This document shows positions 34,563-45,078 of a DNA stretch of 64,000 nt, in pieces (position 1 is the first letter of the stretch; each line of letters begins with the position of its first letter). Origin of the DNA: Cloeon dipterum (Eukaryota; Arthropoda; Insecta; Ephemeroptera; Baetidae); the NCBI RefSeq assembly GCF_949628265.1, contig NC_088788.1:35388335-35452334 (forward strand). The letters run 5' to 3'. A model generated the notes under the pieces. That model was not told the origin of the DNA. It made no database searches and saw nothing but the letters and a program-made list of their open reading frames with translations. A program made the translations under genes and the position numbers.

Positions 34563-35879
34563 GTAAGTTTGGAGAAGCTCCTTTTTAAATGCTGTTTCTT
34601 GTGCTGGAAGGGGAGTTTAAATGGCCCTTGAAGCAACAGTTGGTCTGTGTTTCGACAGCAGCTACGCAGCTGCTCGCATTCCGTCAGGGGTTATGAGCAC
34701 AAAAGCGCGTGTTCCCCTTTGGTGTTCCCTCCCTCTCAAAACGAATTTCTATACACACACACACACACTCTGCTCTTTTAATCAACGATTCGAAAACGAA
34801 AATTTGTTTGCATTCTCGTCGGATTTCTTCCCGAGATAAAACTATGGTTAATAGGATTCATTTTTTTGTTTCACGACACCGCGTGTCTTGTTATCTGAGA
34901 ATGTTAATTTGCTGACAAAATCTGGAAAACGAAATGCGCGGCACAAGGAATTCTGTGTGAGGCCGAGTCGTAAATTTGTGAAAAGCAACGTGAGAACTAT
35001 CGATCTGTGTTTACCACGGAAATGAATGGCCGGCGGCCGCGGCGCTAATAAAACGAGTGATCAGTGGAAAGGCATTCGTCGCCGCTCGCTCGCGAGCGCT
35101 CAAGAGCAGGTGCACACCGAAAATTGTGTGTTTATTTGCCCAAAAAAGCTGCGGAATTCCGAGAAAGGCCGACGACTCTCTCGCAATGCCGTATTTATTG
35201 GATGCATTTGTCAACCTGAACGCGCGCGCGCACGCTCGCGAGAGAAAGACGAGATAACCAAATATTTGGCAGGCGGCCCCCTGTCGGGCCTCCGGGGCCC
35301 CCTCGCACCTGGCAGGTGATGCCCTTTCCGTCCGAGCACCTGCCACCTGCCGCCGAATTCCCGGTGTGTGCACCAATTCCGCACACGAATCGCTCAGCGG
35401 ACGCCGAACCCTTCCAATTTTCGCACACGCCGCGCGTCCACACATATCAAATGAGCCGTGGCCGCCGCCGCCGCTGCTTTTTGCAGTCACTTTCATTCAT
35501 TCCCGCAACGCAAAAACCGGTCTAATCTCGCAACTCGCAGCCTGCCACTTCCGTTTTTTGAATTCAGTCCTGCTAATCGCGTTTTTAGCGATAAATTCGT
35601 TCTCTCCGAGCCTTGCTGCGTTGGAAGCGGTACCGCTAAAATTAAAGACTCTTTCTGTCTTTGATGTGATTTCTGGCAAGCAGAAATGATTTCAAAAGAT
35701 CTTTAAAACCGTACGAAGGGAATGACTTGAGGAAGGCATTCCTGATGCTGATTAAATTATTTTCTCATGAATAGGGCGCCAGTTGGTGCCGAAATGTGGC
35801 AAGAAAAATATACTCTCAAATTCCAAACAAAGAGGACAAGTCCGCTAATGTCCACAGAACGTGTAAACAAGTTTTCAAT
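34563..35879. other. Spacer with a CG-rich stretch, upstream of Cdk4
   Basis: 34980-35600 is CG-rich with composition-driven open frames on both strands; a short run of CA units lies near 34752-34767. No known protein recognised. Confidence 0.4.
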
Positions 35880-36290
35880 AATTCGCCAGTTGTTCGAATA
35901 TACCAATAGATGGCGCCTGTGGTTTCTTTCGATTTTAATAAACTTGCGCTGCGATTTCAGACTCAATCCTGCTGCTGTGCATTCTGCTTCTAGAATTATT
36001 TCTCTAGACGTCCTGAAAACCAAAATCAGACCAGCCATTCGCCGTAGAATCGTCGGAAAAGATTTTTTTATTTAAAAATTGTGGTTTTCACGATTCTACG
36101 GCGATTGGTTTAACCGATTTAGGTTTTCAGTACGTCAATAGAAAGCATATTAAGTGAAGAATGCAAAGTAGCAGGATTGAGTCTGAAATCCCAGCGGAAA
36201 TGGCTTAAAATTAAATTTATTACGAAAGTATACGCTGGCGCCATCTTTTGGCGGCTTTGAACACTAAGGGCTCACGAAACTGGGGGAATT
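35880..36290. repeat. Palindromic element family F, copy 1
   Basis: Ends AATTCGCCAGTT and AACTGGGGGAATT. The arms pair along much of their length: TAGATGGCGCC / GGCGCCATCTTTTG, TCAGACTCAATCCTGCTGCT / AGCAGGATTGAGTCTGA, and CGCCGTAGAATCGT / ACGATTCTACGGCG around a short central loop. Near-identical to 37562-37982. Confidence 0.85.
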
Positions 36291-36793
36291 CATAAACATA
36301 CAGGTGAATCAGGCACACATTTTCCGGTAACTCTTGATCTGGATATTACTTTAAGTACTGGTGGAGAAATTCCGAGTTTGAAGCCTAGGAAAAGGGGGCG
36401 TTCCCAATTTTTTTGGTTATCTCCCAAAACCCCCGCAAATGAATAATGTAGTGTAACTTTCACGAGTCGAGATAACATCTTAAAATGATCGTGAACAACT
36501 TTTCAATTTACATAAATATCGCAGTTTAAAGGTCAAGATCACCTTTCATTCGCGACCTTTTTCAGGGTAATATTGCCCCTCCATTTTTTTTAAATCGTTC
36601 CGAATCATCGAGTTTGGTGTCATTTCAAAGGGTTTCGACCCTAAGGTGTCAGAAATTCCAACAGGGTTTTTATTTTAGTAAGAATGGACCTTTGGGAAGA
36701 TTGATAAATAAATTACAAAATGGTCTTTGTCATTAAAATGTGCATATCCAAAATATTCTTTTGATATAATTATTCATATCGAATTTTGCAGAG

Positions 36794-36808
36794 ATGGTGA
36801 GCTGCTGA
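36794..36808 (+). other. Four-codon upstream ORF in the Cdk4 leader
   Basis: ATG GTG AGC TGC TGA begins two bases after the likely splice acceptor (TTTTGCAG, ends 36791) and ends two bases before the Cdk4 ATG at 36811. If the leader is spliced here, ribosomes meet this ATG first. Confidence 0.55.
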
Positions 36809-36810
36809 GG

Positions 36811-39298
36811 ATGCCTGGCGGCACGCACAGCTCGCCCGCAGGGGCAGGCCCCTCGTCGGCTACGGCGGTGGCGGCGGCAGGGTCCGGTGGCGCCGAACTC
36901 GGCGCCTCTTTTGGCTCCGGGGTGGGCGGCATCATGGCTCGCGAGTCGTCCTACCACTACGAGGAGATCCACCAGATCGGCACAGGTAAGAGCAAAAAAT
37001 TGTCGGTTTTTTCTTTCTGGAAATCGAGGAGCGGCCCGTGCTTATGGGCTGCTCTCCCCTCGGTTATTTTTTTATCTTATCACGCGTGCAGAAATGCGTC
37101 TTGTTTGTTGCTCGCTCCAGCCGACCAGACACGGTCTCGATAAGTGTTCTTTTGCCCTCTCACATCATTGAAAGGGTTCATTGTGCGCCCGCAGCTATTT
37201 TGTTTTTTTCCTTCACTCTTCCGGCAGCTCTGAATACTTTTTGGCACTTAAGAGCTGTAGATTGAGCTGTAAACTGGTGATAAAAAAAGAGTTATTCGTG
37301 GTCGAGTCTGGCTTGATTTGATTAACACGCCAGAAACTTTTTTCCTCCTGTAAAATTTCTCGCGTTTTTCCTTTTTGAAAAATTTCGAAATTTAATTGAA
37401 CTTATCTATCATTCCGGCCATGTGCAACAATTTTAGCACTCGACTGATGCTTTATCAGCTGCTTTGCACGCCGCTCCCTGGCCCTAAACTCGCAGCTCGT
37501 ACAATTAATTAGTCGGACCCAGTCTAATACAAATTATTTCAACTTTTCTTTAGATAATCCCAATTCACCAGTTTGGTATAGTGTTCGAATTTGCCAATAG
37601 ATGGTGCCAGGGGTTTATTTCGATTTTAATTAACTTTCGCTGCGATTTAAGACTCAATCCTGCTGCTGTGCACTCTGCTTCTAGAATTATTTCATTAGGC
37701 GTGCTGAAAACAAAAATCAGTCCAGCCATTCGCCGTAGAATCGTTGAAAAATAATTTTTTATTTTAAAAATTGGAGGATTTCACGATTCTACGGCGGTTG
37801 GATTAACCGATTTTGATTTCCAGCTTGTGAAAAGCAAACATATGAAATGAAGAGTGCACATTGGCAGGATTGAGTCTGAAGTCGCAGTGCAAGTGCCTTA
37901 AAATTAAATTTATTACGAAAGTATACGGTGGTGCCATCTATTAGCGGCTCCGAACACTAAAGGCTTCCCCAACTGGTGAATTACCTTTTTCATTTTCAAC
38001 AAATTCATTATATTTAGCTGTGTTGGCGTGCGATGGAGTTTTGAGTTTCAATAGTGCGTGTGTGAGAAAGCAAAACTTGAGAATCAGTGGGTCGTTGGAC
38101 AAGAAGTGCACTTTTTGTCGCCGCCGCGTCATTTCCTCGCATGTGTTCTCTTTCGTCTGGCCAGGGCAAAAGGCAAAAGTTGAGCCGGCTGTCATCTGCA
38201 AGGCAGATACAGCTCACAATTTCACCTCCACGCATGTTTGTCTTCGCCGGATGCGAGAGATTCGCATTGCACGAGAAAGGTTTCGGTTTTCTGACTCTGC
38301 GAAAGAGTTAAAAAGGAAAATGATAATTAAATTAAAATTAACGGATGGCAAAAGAGAAATTAAAACTCATTTATTTTAATTGCGCCTGGTTTTAAATTAG
38401 AACGGTTTCTCATTAAAATCAGGAAAAAATAAACTTTTCACAATTTAAAACAACTGTAACGTTGTTTTAAATAAGGTTCCCATTAAGCCATCAACCTTTT
38501 CATCGTATATAATGCGACGGAAAGAGAGAGAGAGAAAAAGGATGAGTTGCGACTCAAGACTCGAGTTGGCTGAATTGCCGAGTGGTGGGGCCTCTCATTT
38601 TTTTATAATTAAGAATTTCCATTGAAAATGAAGAATCAGTCGGATTTAAAAGTTATAAAGTTTGTCGGCTGGGCTGTTGAAGAGGCGCGCATGTATCGAA
38701 CAACTCCATCAACCTTGCCAAAATCCTGCGGATTGCTGGAGGAGATGGATTCGCAGCGGTGCTCCTCGGCTGGTAATGGTATGCCGGAGAGATGCGCGAG
38801 ATTCCTGAGACATTTGGCAAGCGCAGGGGCCACGGCATTCATTCATAAGAAGCGCGGCGCAGGCGGCGTTGCCAGCAACCGGGCCGACCTGCTGATCGGC
38901 CGACCGGCCGGCCGGCATCTGCTCGCTCGCGGGGGCCCCACCGGGGGCCGCACTTCTCCGCCCTCCGACCCGGCCTTTTCCGCGACGTGCCAGTGACTCA
39001 CGCTCGAGAAATTTGTCTAAAAGCTGAGACATTTCGCAGCATCTCGGCATCCAAATTCCAGCAGTCCCCGAAATGACTGAAAGTTAAATTTTTTCAAACT
39101 TTGATACACGTGGGTCCTCACAAGGTAGACGTAATATATCAGAATTCGTGAATCCAAATCAAATCCGATCGAGTATTAATGCCCGTTAATTTTAGGTTGT
39201 CATGTGCTTTATCCGCATTTTTGCACGTTTTGCTGAATTTGCAGTGTGTGTTTCGAACAAGCGCGAGCGATCGCGGCGTGGAACGGCCGCACACACAG

Positions 39299-39374
<76 letters not shown>

Positions 39375-42300
39375 GCATTTCGAGAGCAGTTTTGTTGTAC
39401 TCTCAAGAGGAGCCGGAGCGGCGTTGAGAAAATATTTGCATGCTTGGTCGTGGAGCTCGCGGGGGACCACCTGCCCGCCGCGCATTTGGCCCATTCCTGG
39501 AAGCGGCGGCGCTTTTTGATTGAAAAGAGCAACTTTTGTTTGACGTCTCTGCTTCGCCTCTTAATTTGCCCACGGAGAATTGCAGCCAAAAAAGCTGATG
39601 GCTGCGTGCTGCGAACCGTTCCTTCTTTTTTATTATTTTCCCGTCGTTTTCTCAAATCAAAGCACGCGTCGGCGGCTTTGACATTTGAAAGGCAAAATCG
39701 TTTGGCAGACTCACTCTTGTGAATTATGCTCTAGGTTCTATAGAAAACTCACGAGCTAAAAATAGCATACAAATGATTTTTTCTTTTATTTTCAAGTCAA
39801 GATCGTGATTTTTGTATACCTTTTTCACATAGAGTTATAAAACAGCGTTTTCCTGGCAGATTTATTAAGAAAACAAGAGATGAGTCGTTCTATATACCAA
39901 TTTTAAACAGTTTCTGATGTAAAAGCCCGGAAAATCATTGTTACCAATGCAGGAACTAGTCACAAAAATTGCTGTAAAATTATCAAAAAAGTGGCTGCAA
40001 AGCTAGCATGCTTTTCAAAAAGTGAGGAATGTCTCCTTACTTGAAATCTAATTTTATGTCACAACAAGGAGTTTCCCTACAAGGTTTTATGCGCTTTTGG
40101 ACAGATCTCAACGAAAGGAATGGAAATCTGCCAAGATTATGTGGTCAAGCGCTGCAAAAATTTGGAGAAAATTTAAAAAATAATATTTTCTAAATAGCAA
40201 GATCCATTTTTGATTAAAACCAATAATTTTAATTATTTTTAATTGTTTTCCTGCATTAATTCACTTTGAAACATGCAGAGAAATCAATTACTCTTGTCAA
40301 AAAACTGCATACGTTCTCCTAGCTTAGAATTATAAAAATTAAAATGTAAGCATTAAATTAAAGATATAATTTGAGAAACCCTTTTTTGAAGTATGTCAAC
40401 TGATCGCATTTAGGAAATAATCAAAATTAAAAGTATTCTTCCATTGATTGCCCCCAGGAGCGTACGGCACAGTGTGGAAAGCGCGAGACCTGCACAACCC
40501 TGGCAAGTTTGTGGCTTTAAAAAAGGTGCGAGTGCCTCTGACCGAAGATGGCGTCCCCATGTCCACACTGAGAGAGATCGGGCTGCTGAGACAGATTGAC
40601 CATCATCGCCATCCCAACATCGTCAGGTGAGATTTCGAGTCCTGTTCCTGTAGGAGTTGGTAGGTGTCAATTTTAGCCGAGCAGTGCGAGTGACAGGTCG
40701 CCTGGGTGCCGGCCGAGAGCGCTCCTGAGGTTGAAATCACGCGTCGCTCGGCGCCGAGCGCGCGCTATGGTAAACACGCAGACGATTAAGTGCTGTTTAT
40801 GGTCTGCGGCCGCCCCCGCGAATGACCCTCGACTTCCGGTGCGCCAGGCTGATGTCACCAGGCTCACTTTCTCACGTCTTTTCGGCGCCGAGCAGGCAGG
40901 AAAAAACAGATGGAGAGAACAGAAAAAAGCGACGCGCACAGCAGAGCGAACAAAAGGGCGACCGCGACCTGGCCCATTCTTTTCCTTTTCGAGGCGCCTG
41001 CTTTTTTCTGGCTCGCGCCGTTGCCGAAAAAGGCGCGACCCGTCTGAGCCTTTCGTGATTTTGGCGGTGGGAAAACGGCTCGTTTCGCGGCTGCAACCAG
41101 CGCGAGTGCACTTTTTGGTCTTGACACAAGGATTTCTGCTTTCGGACGTGCCGCGAATGCCGGCTGTCTTTTTGCACCTGCCGCTAACGTAAATGCAGCC
41201 TGCACTCGGCTCGCTCGCTGTATTTTGCCGTTTGGCGCGAGGAAAACCAGTCGCCATTCAGCTGCAGCCTTGACTTCTTTTTTGCCCACCGAGAAATGCA
41301 CAATTTTCGGTCATAAAATCGCCGCCGCGCGCGCACGCTGACCACAATTACAATTGCCGTCTGCCTAATTGCACGCAGCTTGGCCAATCGCGCCATTGTG
41401 CAGATGCTAATCAAGCCAATTTTGTACAAAATTGTAATTTACAGGCCAACAATTAAGAACATTTTGCATTGTTAACTATACCAATTGGTCCATCGATTTT
41501 ATTGTTTGCGAAATTAACGAAATGAGGAGCAAGGAACAGCTAAATATATAAGATTTTGCCAAATAAAATGAATTTTTCGCTTGATTTCGATCCCTCTTGT
41601 CGCGATCTATCCATCGTCGTGCGAATTTTGAGGACAAATTCCCTAAATCGAGGTTTACAGCAGGGAGACAATAGCATTGAAACTTTTCAGCCTATTTTCT
41701 CACAAATTTAAACGGCAACCTGAGAAATATCCTAATTTTCCAAGTAGAGGTAAAAAGGATTTTTCACACATTTTTTTGTAAAGCTTTAGTAACAATTCAA
41801 GCTGTAAATTTACTGTGGTTTTTATTGGCGAGACAACACATTTCAATTAGTAGACGCATCGTATTTGTCTTCTCGCTCTGTGTACTGCCATTGCATTTAA
41901 CATTTAACTGGTGCAGTACTTCTTCTTTTAAGGCGTCTTCAAAGGGAGCTCATTTGTAGCTCTAAAACCAAGTCGGATCTCGCAGACCGCCCAATTTATT
42001 CATTATTCCGTTTGAGTGAGAGAGAGAGAAAAGAGGCGCTCGCCTGGAGCTGGCCCAAACAAGAGAGTTTGTTTGCGTGTTTCTGTTGCTGTGCGACAGC
42101 ACTGAGTTAGCGAAAGAGAGAGAGAGAGAGACTGTGAGATGGAGAGACAATGGCCCGAGGAATTCGCGATTGCCGGCCGGCGCTTTGAGCTTCGCCGCCG
42201 CCCTTTGTGCCGGTGCCGCTGGACCGGCACGGACCCCCGCGAACCAAATTTTCGAAGACGTCGTCGCTCGCTGGCCGCCGCGCAGTTCAAAATTCGCTAA

Positions 42301-44656
42301 TAATATGAATGACACGCGCATGCGCAATGCCTGGCTAACCTTTGACCTGATCCGCAGTCTGCTGGACATTTGCCACGGCCCGCGGCAGGAGAAGGAGCAC
42401 CAGCTGACTCTGTTTCTGGTGTTCGAGCACGTGGACCAGGACCTGTCGGCCTACCTGGAGAAGCAGACCCTGACGCCGGTGCAGGTGCGCGACATCATGT
42501 TCCAAGTGCTGTGCGGCGTCGACTTCCTGCACAGCCACCGCATCGTGCACCGCGACCTCAAGCCCCAGAACATCCTGGTCACCAGAGAGGGACACATCAA
42601 ACTGGCCGACTTCGGCCTCGCCAAAACCTACGACTTCGACATGTGCCTCACGTCAGTGGTGCGTCTCTCATTTTATTTTTCGCGCGAAACAGGTTGTTGA
42701 GAGTGTGTTTCAGGTGGTGACCCTGTGGTACCGCGCCCCTGAGGTGTTGCTAGCCCTGCCCTACGCCACCCCCGTCGACATCTGGGCGTGCGGATGCATC
42801 ATGGCCGAGCTCTTCAGGCGCTCGCCCCTCTTTTCAGGCAGCTCTGAAGCCAACCAGCTTGAAAGAATTTTCCAGTCAGTGTCTATTTGTACCGAAATTG
42901 GAATTTGAAATTCTAAAACTTTGTTTGCGTGTTGCAGTGTGATCGGCACGCCGAGGGAGGAGGAATGGCCCCAATGCGTGAGCATCGCGCACAGTTCGTT
43001 CCGCGACAAGCCGGGCATCGACTTGGCCAACCTCGTGCCGCACATATGCAATGACGCCGACGCCAAGCACCTGCTCCAGGTGAGAGCCTCTGCATGTGTT
43101 CATTTCTGCCCCAAACGTCTACTTATGCATTTCAATGCTAATCTCCGCTGCATTTTGCAATGCTAATCAGCTGATTTAATTGCGGCGGCCAGATGTACAG
43201 AATTGGCACGGACAGGGTCAACGTTTGAAAAATTAAAAATGTGCTTTAAAGTGGTCTCATAACGTATATGTGAAGATTGTTGTTTTCAAAGAATTGAAAT
43301 TCAAAACTCGATTTTTACTTTTTCGTGTTGCAAATATTTGCAACTCTAAATCTCGGGTTCTAACCATCAGAATTGCTAAAACTGCTCACCGTTGAACTCG
43401 TCTCAACCTCTCCTGACCAGCTGAAGGGTTTAAGTGGTTCTTCTCCCGCCCTTTCCCACCCCCTGCTTTAATCTTAATATTTAAAATGTACTACTGAAAA
43501 CATGCTTCCTCAGGGCTTAAATTTTTCTTAATTATTTAAAACTCACCCTAAATTACCACCCCATACCTTAATTCAAAATTTAAATATTATTTATTTAGAT
43601 TTAATTTTAAAGATTAAAAACATTCGGATTTATAAAAGTTTTTACATTTTTCAATGCGTATTTGTAACTTAGTAATTAGGGGTCGCGGGTAAGCACCCCC
43701 TAAACACTTCAGCTGGTCAAGTGTGGTTGAGATGAGTCTAACGGTGGGTAGTTTTGGCAAATCTGATAGTTAGAACCCGAGAATTGGAGTTGACAATATT
43801 TGCAAAAATACAACTTTCGACTAACATTAACATCGCTAAATCTTGGGTTCTAATAGTCAGAATTGCACAAACTGAGCACCATTTCACCCTTCTCAACGTC
43901 CCCTAGATATCCAGTGGAATTTATGGTAGATTTTTTAAATTTAAAAGGGTTTTAGTCAGTGAATAAGTTTCCTGAAAATGCAAAGCGACGTGATTTTTAT
44001 CGATACTTATATGGACAGGGTGGAAGGGGGATGAGGGTTGATCATCCTCAAAACCCTTAGGCTATCTAGGGGAGGTCAAGGCGAGTTGAATGGTGTCTAG
44101 TTCTTGCAATTCTGATCGTTAGAACTTGAGATTTGGAGTCTACAAAATTTGAAAAACACGAAAATTTCGTTGTTTATTTTTTCAATTTTTAAAGCGATAT
44201 TTACCAAAACGAAAAAGGACACTACTCACTTCTCTGAATTTTTCACACTATCTCAAACATGTCATGAGGCCAATTTTAGGCTCATTTCCTATTTAGACTG
44301 ATTTTTAGATTTAATTTAGCATCATTTTTTGCCCTCCAACCCATGAGATTTCGTAAGAGATAAAACTAAAAAGAATCCCAATTCTGGTAGCAACTTAAAA
44401 ATATTATTTTTTTTCATGCCTATTGATTAAAACCACTTTGTTGTCGCAGCAAATGCTGGTGTTCAATCCGCAGCGGAGGGTGTGCGCGGCAGACGCGCTG
44501 GAGCACCCGTATTTCGCGTCGCATTGCCTCAAACCGCCCGAGATGCAGTCGGCCGCTGGCGTGGCCGGTGGGCCGCTGTCGCCCGGCTCAGCTGCCCTTT
44601 TCATGCCCTCCTTGGACGACGCGGCCAACGCCACCACCTCTGAGCCCGACCTCTGA
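36811..44656 (+). CDS. Cdk4: Cyclin-dependent kinase 4/6
   Basis: Ser/Thr kinase partnering D-type cyclins to drive G1 progression and growth. Six coding exons, 36811-36985, 40458-40626, 42358-42658, 42714-42874, 42938-43079 and 44450-44656, join in phase to 384 aa. Gly loop IGTGAYGTV (56-64), VALKK with K80, PMSTLRE (92-98, the PSTAIRE-helix equivalent in its CDK4/6 form), HRDLKPQN (179-186), DFGLAK (199-204), and activation loop [14 protein letters not shown] with T213 matching the CDK-activating-kinase site. These words separate it from Cdk1, Cdk2 and Cdk5. A Gly/Ala/Ser-rich 45-residue N-terminal extension precedes the kinase domain; a start at M42 (36934) would remove it. The Ser-rich tail ends EPDL. 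Introns 1, 2 and 5 are long and hold repeats of families F, B, A and H plus a 70-bp CT tract. Poly(A) signal at 45073. Confidence 0.95.
37562..37982. repeat. Palindromic element family F, copy 2 (Cdk4 intron 1)
   Basis: Terminal inverted repeats AATTCACCAGTT / AACTGGTGAATT, followed inside by GTGTTCGAA / TTCGGAGCC-type arms. The interior pairs as in copy 1 (TTCGCCGTAGAATCGT / ACGATTCTACGGCG). The 421-bp length, palindromy and absence of coding capacity fit a foldback MITE. Confidence 0.88.
38400..39295. other. Cdk4 intron 1, CG-rich segment
   Basis: 38660-39000 is CG-rich in an otherwise A+T-rich intron. The open frames there have no recognisable domain. It could be an intronic enhancer or alternative promoter. 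Confidence 0.35.
39301..39370. repeat. CT/GA microsatellite in Cdk4 intron 1
   Basis: Thirty-five TC units without interruption. It produces spurious Ser-Leu and Arg-Glu open frames. On the minus strand it is a GAGA tract, a potential GAGA-factor binding array in insects. Confidence 0.95.
39930..40230 (+). repeat. Dispersed repeat family B, copy 3 (Cdk4 intron 1)
   Basis: Matches the other two copies: AATGCAGGAACTAGTCACAA, GGCTGCAAAGCTAGCATGC, GTGAGGAATGTCTCCTTACT, GGAGTTTCCCTACAAGG, CAGATCTCAACGAAAGGAAT and TGTGGTCAAGCGCTGC. Confidence 0.7.
40680..41420. other. Cdk4 intron 2, CG-rich segment
   Basis: A CG-rich block between coding exons 2 and 3, with long but unrecognisable open frames on both strands. 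No exon of the kinase is missing here, so it is non-coding intron, possibly regulatory. Confidence 0.4.
41437..41805 (-). repeat. Dispersed repeat family A, copy 8 (Cdk4 intron 2)
   Basis: Reverse copy, well preserved: ACAGGCCAACAATTAAGAAC, AGCAAGGAACAGCTAAATAT, CGCTTGATTTCGATCCCTCT, TGTCGCGATCTATCCATC, GCGAATTTTGAGGACAAATT, TTACAGCAGGGAGACAAT and TTTTTGTAAAGCTTTAGT. Confidence 0.8.
42316..42325. promoter_or_regulatory. NRF-1/Ewg-like palindrome in Cdk4 intron 2
   Basis: GCGCATGCGC, about 30 bases before coding exon 3, in a CG-rich stretch (42100-42330). Such sites bind NRF-1/Erect wing in animals; use here is speculative. Confidence 0.35.
43311..43460 (+). repeat. Repeat family H, Cdk4 intron 5, unit 1
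   Basis: Contains ATCTCGGGTTCTAACCATCA, GAATTGCTAAAACTGCTCAC and CTCGTCTCAACCTCTCCTGA. Inverted relative to 43680-43800, so the two form a foldback pair about 220 bases apart. Confidence 0.65.
43680..43800 (-). repeat. Repeat family H, Cdk4 intron 5, unit 2
   Basis: Reverse form: GGTAAGCACCCCCTAAACAC, TTCAGCTGGTCAAGTGTGG, GAGTCTAACGGTGGGTAG and TAGTTAGAACCCGAGAATTG. Confidence 0.65.
43801..43930 (+). repeat. Repeat family H, Cdk4 intron 5, unit 3
   Basis: Forward form directly abutting unit 2: AATCTTGGGTTCTAATAGTC, AGAATTGCACAAACTGAGCA and TTCTCAACGTCCCCTAGATA. Confidence 0.6.
44030..44200 (-). repeat. Repeat family H, Cdk4 intron 5, unit 4
   Basis: Reverse form: TATCTAGGGGAGGTCAAGGC, GAGTTGAATGGTGTCTAG, TTGCAATTCTGATCGTTAGA and ACTTGAGATTTGGAGTC. 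Pairs with unit 3. Confidence 0.6.
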
Positions 44657-45072
44657 CCTGCCTCAGGTCCTCGAGACTGCCCGGGAGCCCCTCTGAGCGG
44701 AGCAGGGGCCCCACCAATAGATTAATGTACATATCCCTGCCAAAATTGTGCTAGACAAAAGAGAGAAAGAGAAAGAACAAAAGAATAGTAAAAAAAAACA
44801 AATTAAATCTGTCAGTTAGTGGTTAAAGTTTTCTTTTTGTAGACTAGTACTAAGCATGGAATTTTGGCACCAGGGTGGTTGCAGCTGATATAAGTTTTCC
44901 GCGCCCCCGACAGCCCGGCACTCGCTGTTACACAATGTTGCTTTAGACCAGCGTGTTCAAGCAGCCATTCTGCTTTTATTCTTATTGATACCGTGGAATG
45001 GCTGGATGAGGAAGTTATTGAGAGGGACTGTCCGGATGGCGGGCAGTTGCGACTGAAATATAAGGAACCTGA

Positions 45073-45078
45073 AATAAA
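45073..45078 (+). promoter_or_regulatory. Poly(A) signal of Cdk4
   Basis: Canonical AATAAA 417 bases after the Cdk4 stop codon, followed by a T/G-containing stretch. Confidence 0.5.

Noticed and set aside
39139-39722. Open frames of more than 80 codons on both strands made of Ser-Leu or Arg-Glu repeats
   Set aside because: They are translations of the 70-bp CT tract in Cdk4 intron 1, open in several frames at once and without splice support.
40673-41301. Open frames of 145-194 codons within Cdk4 intron 2
   Set aside because: The kinase exons on either side join perfectly without them and the frames occur on both strands; composition artefact.
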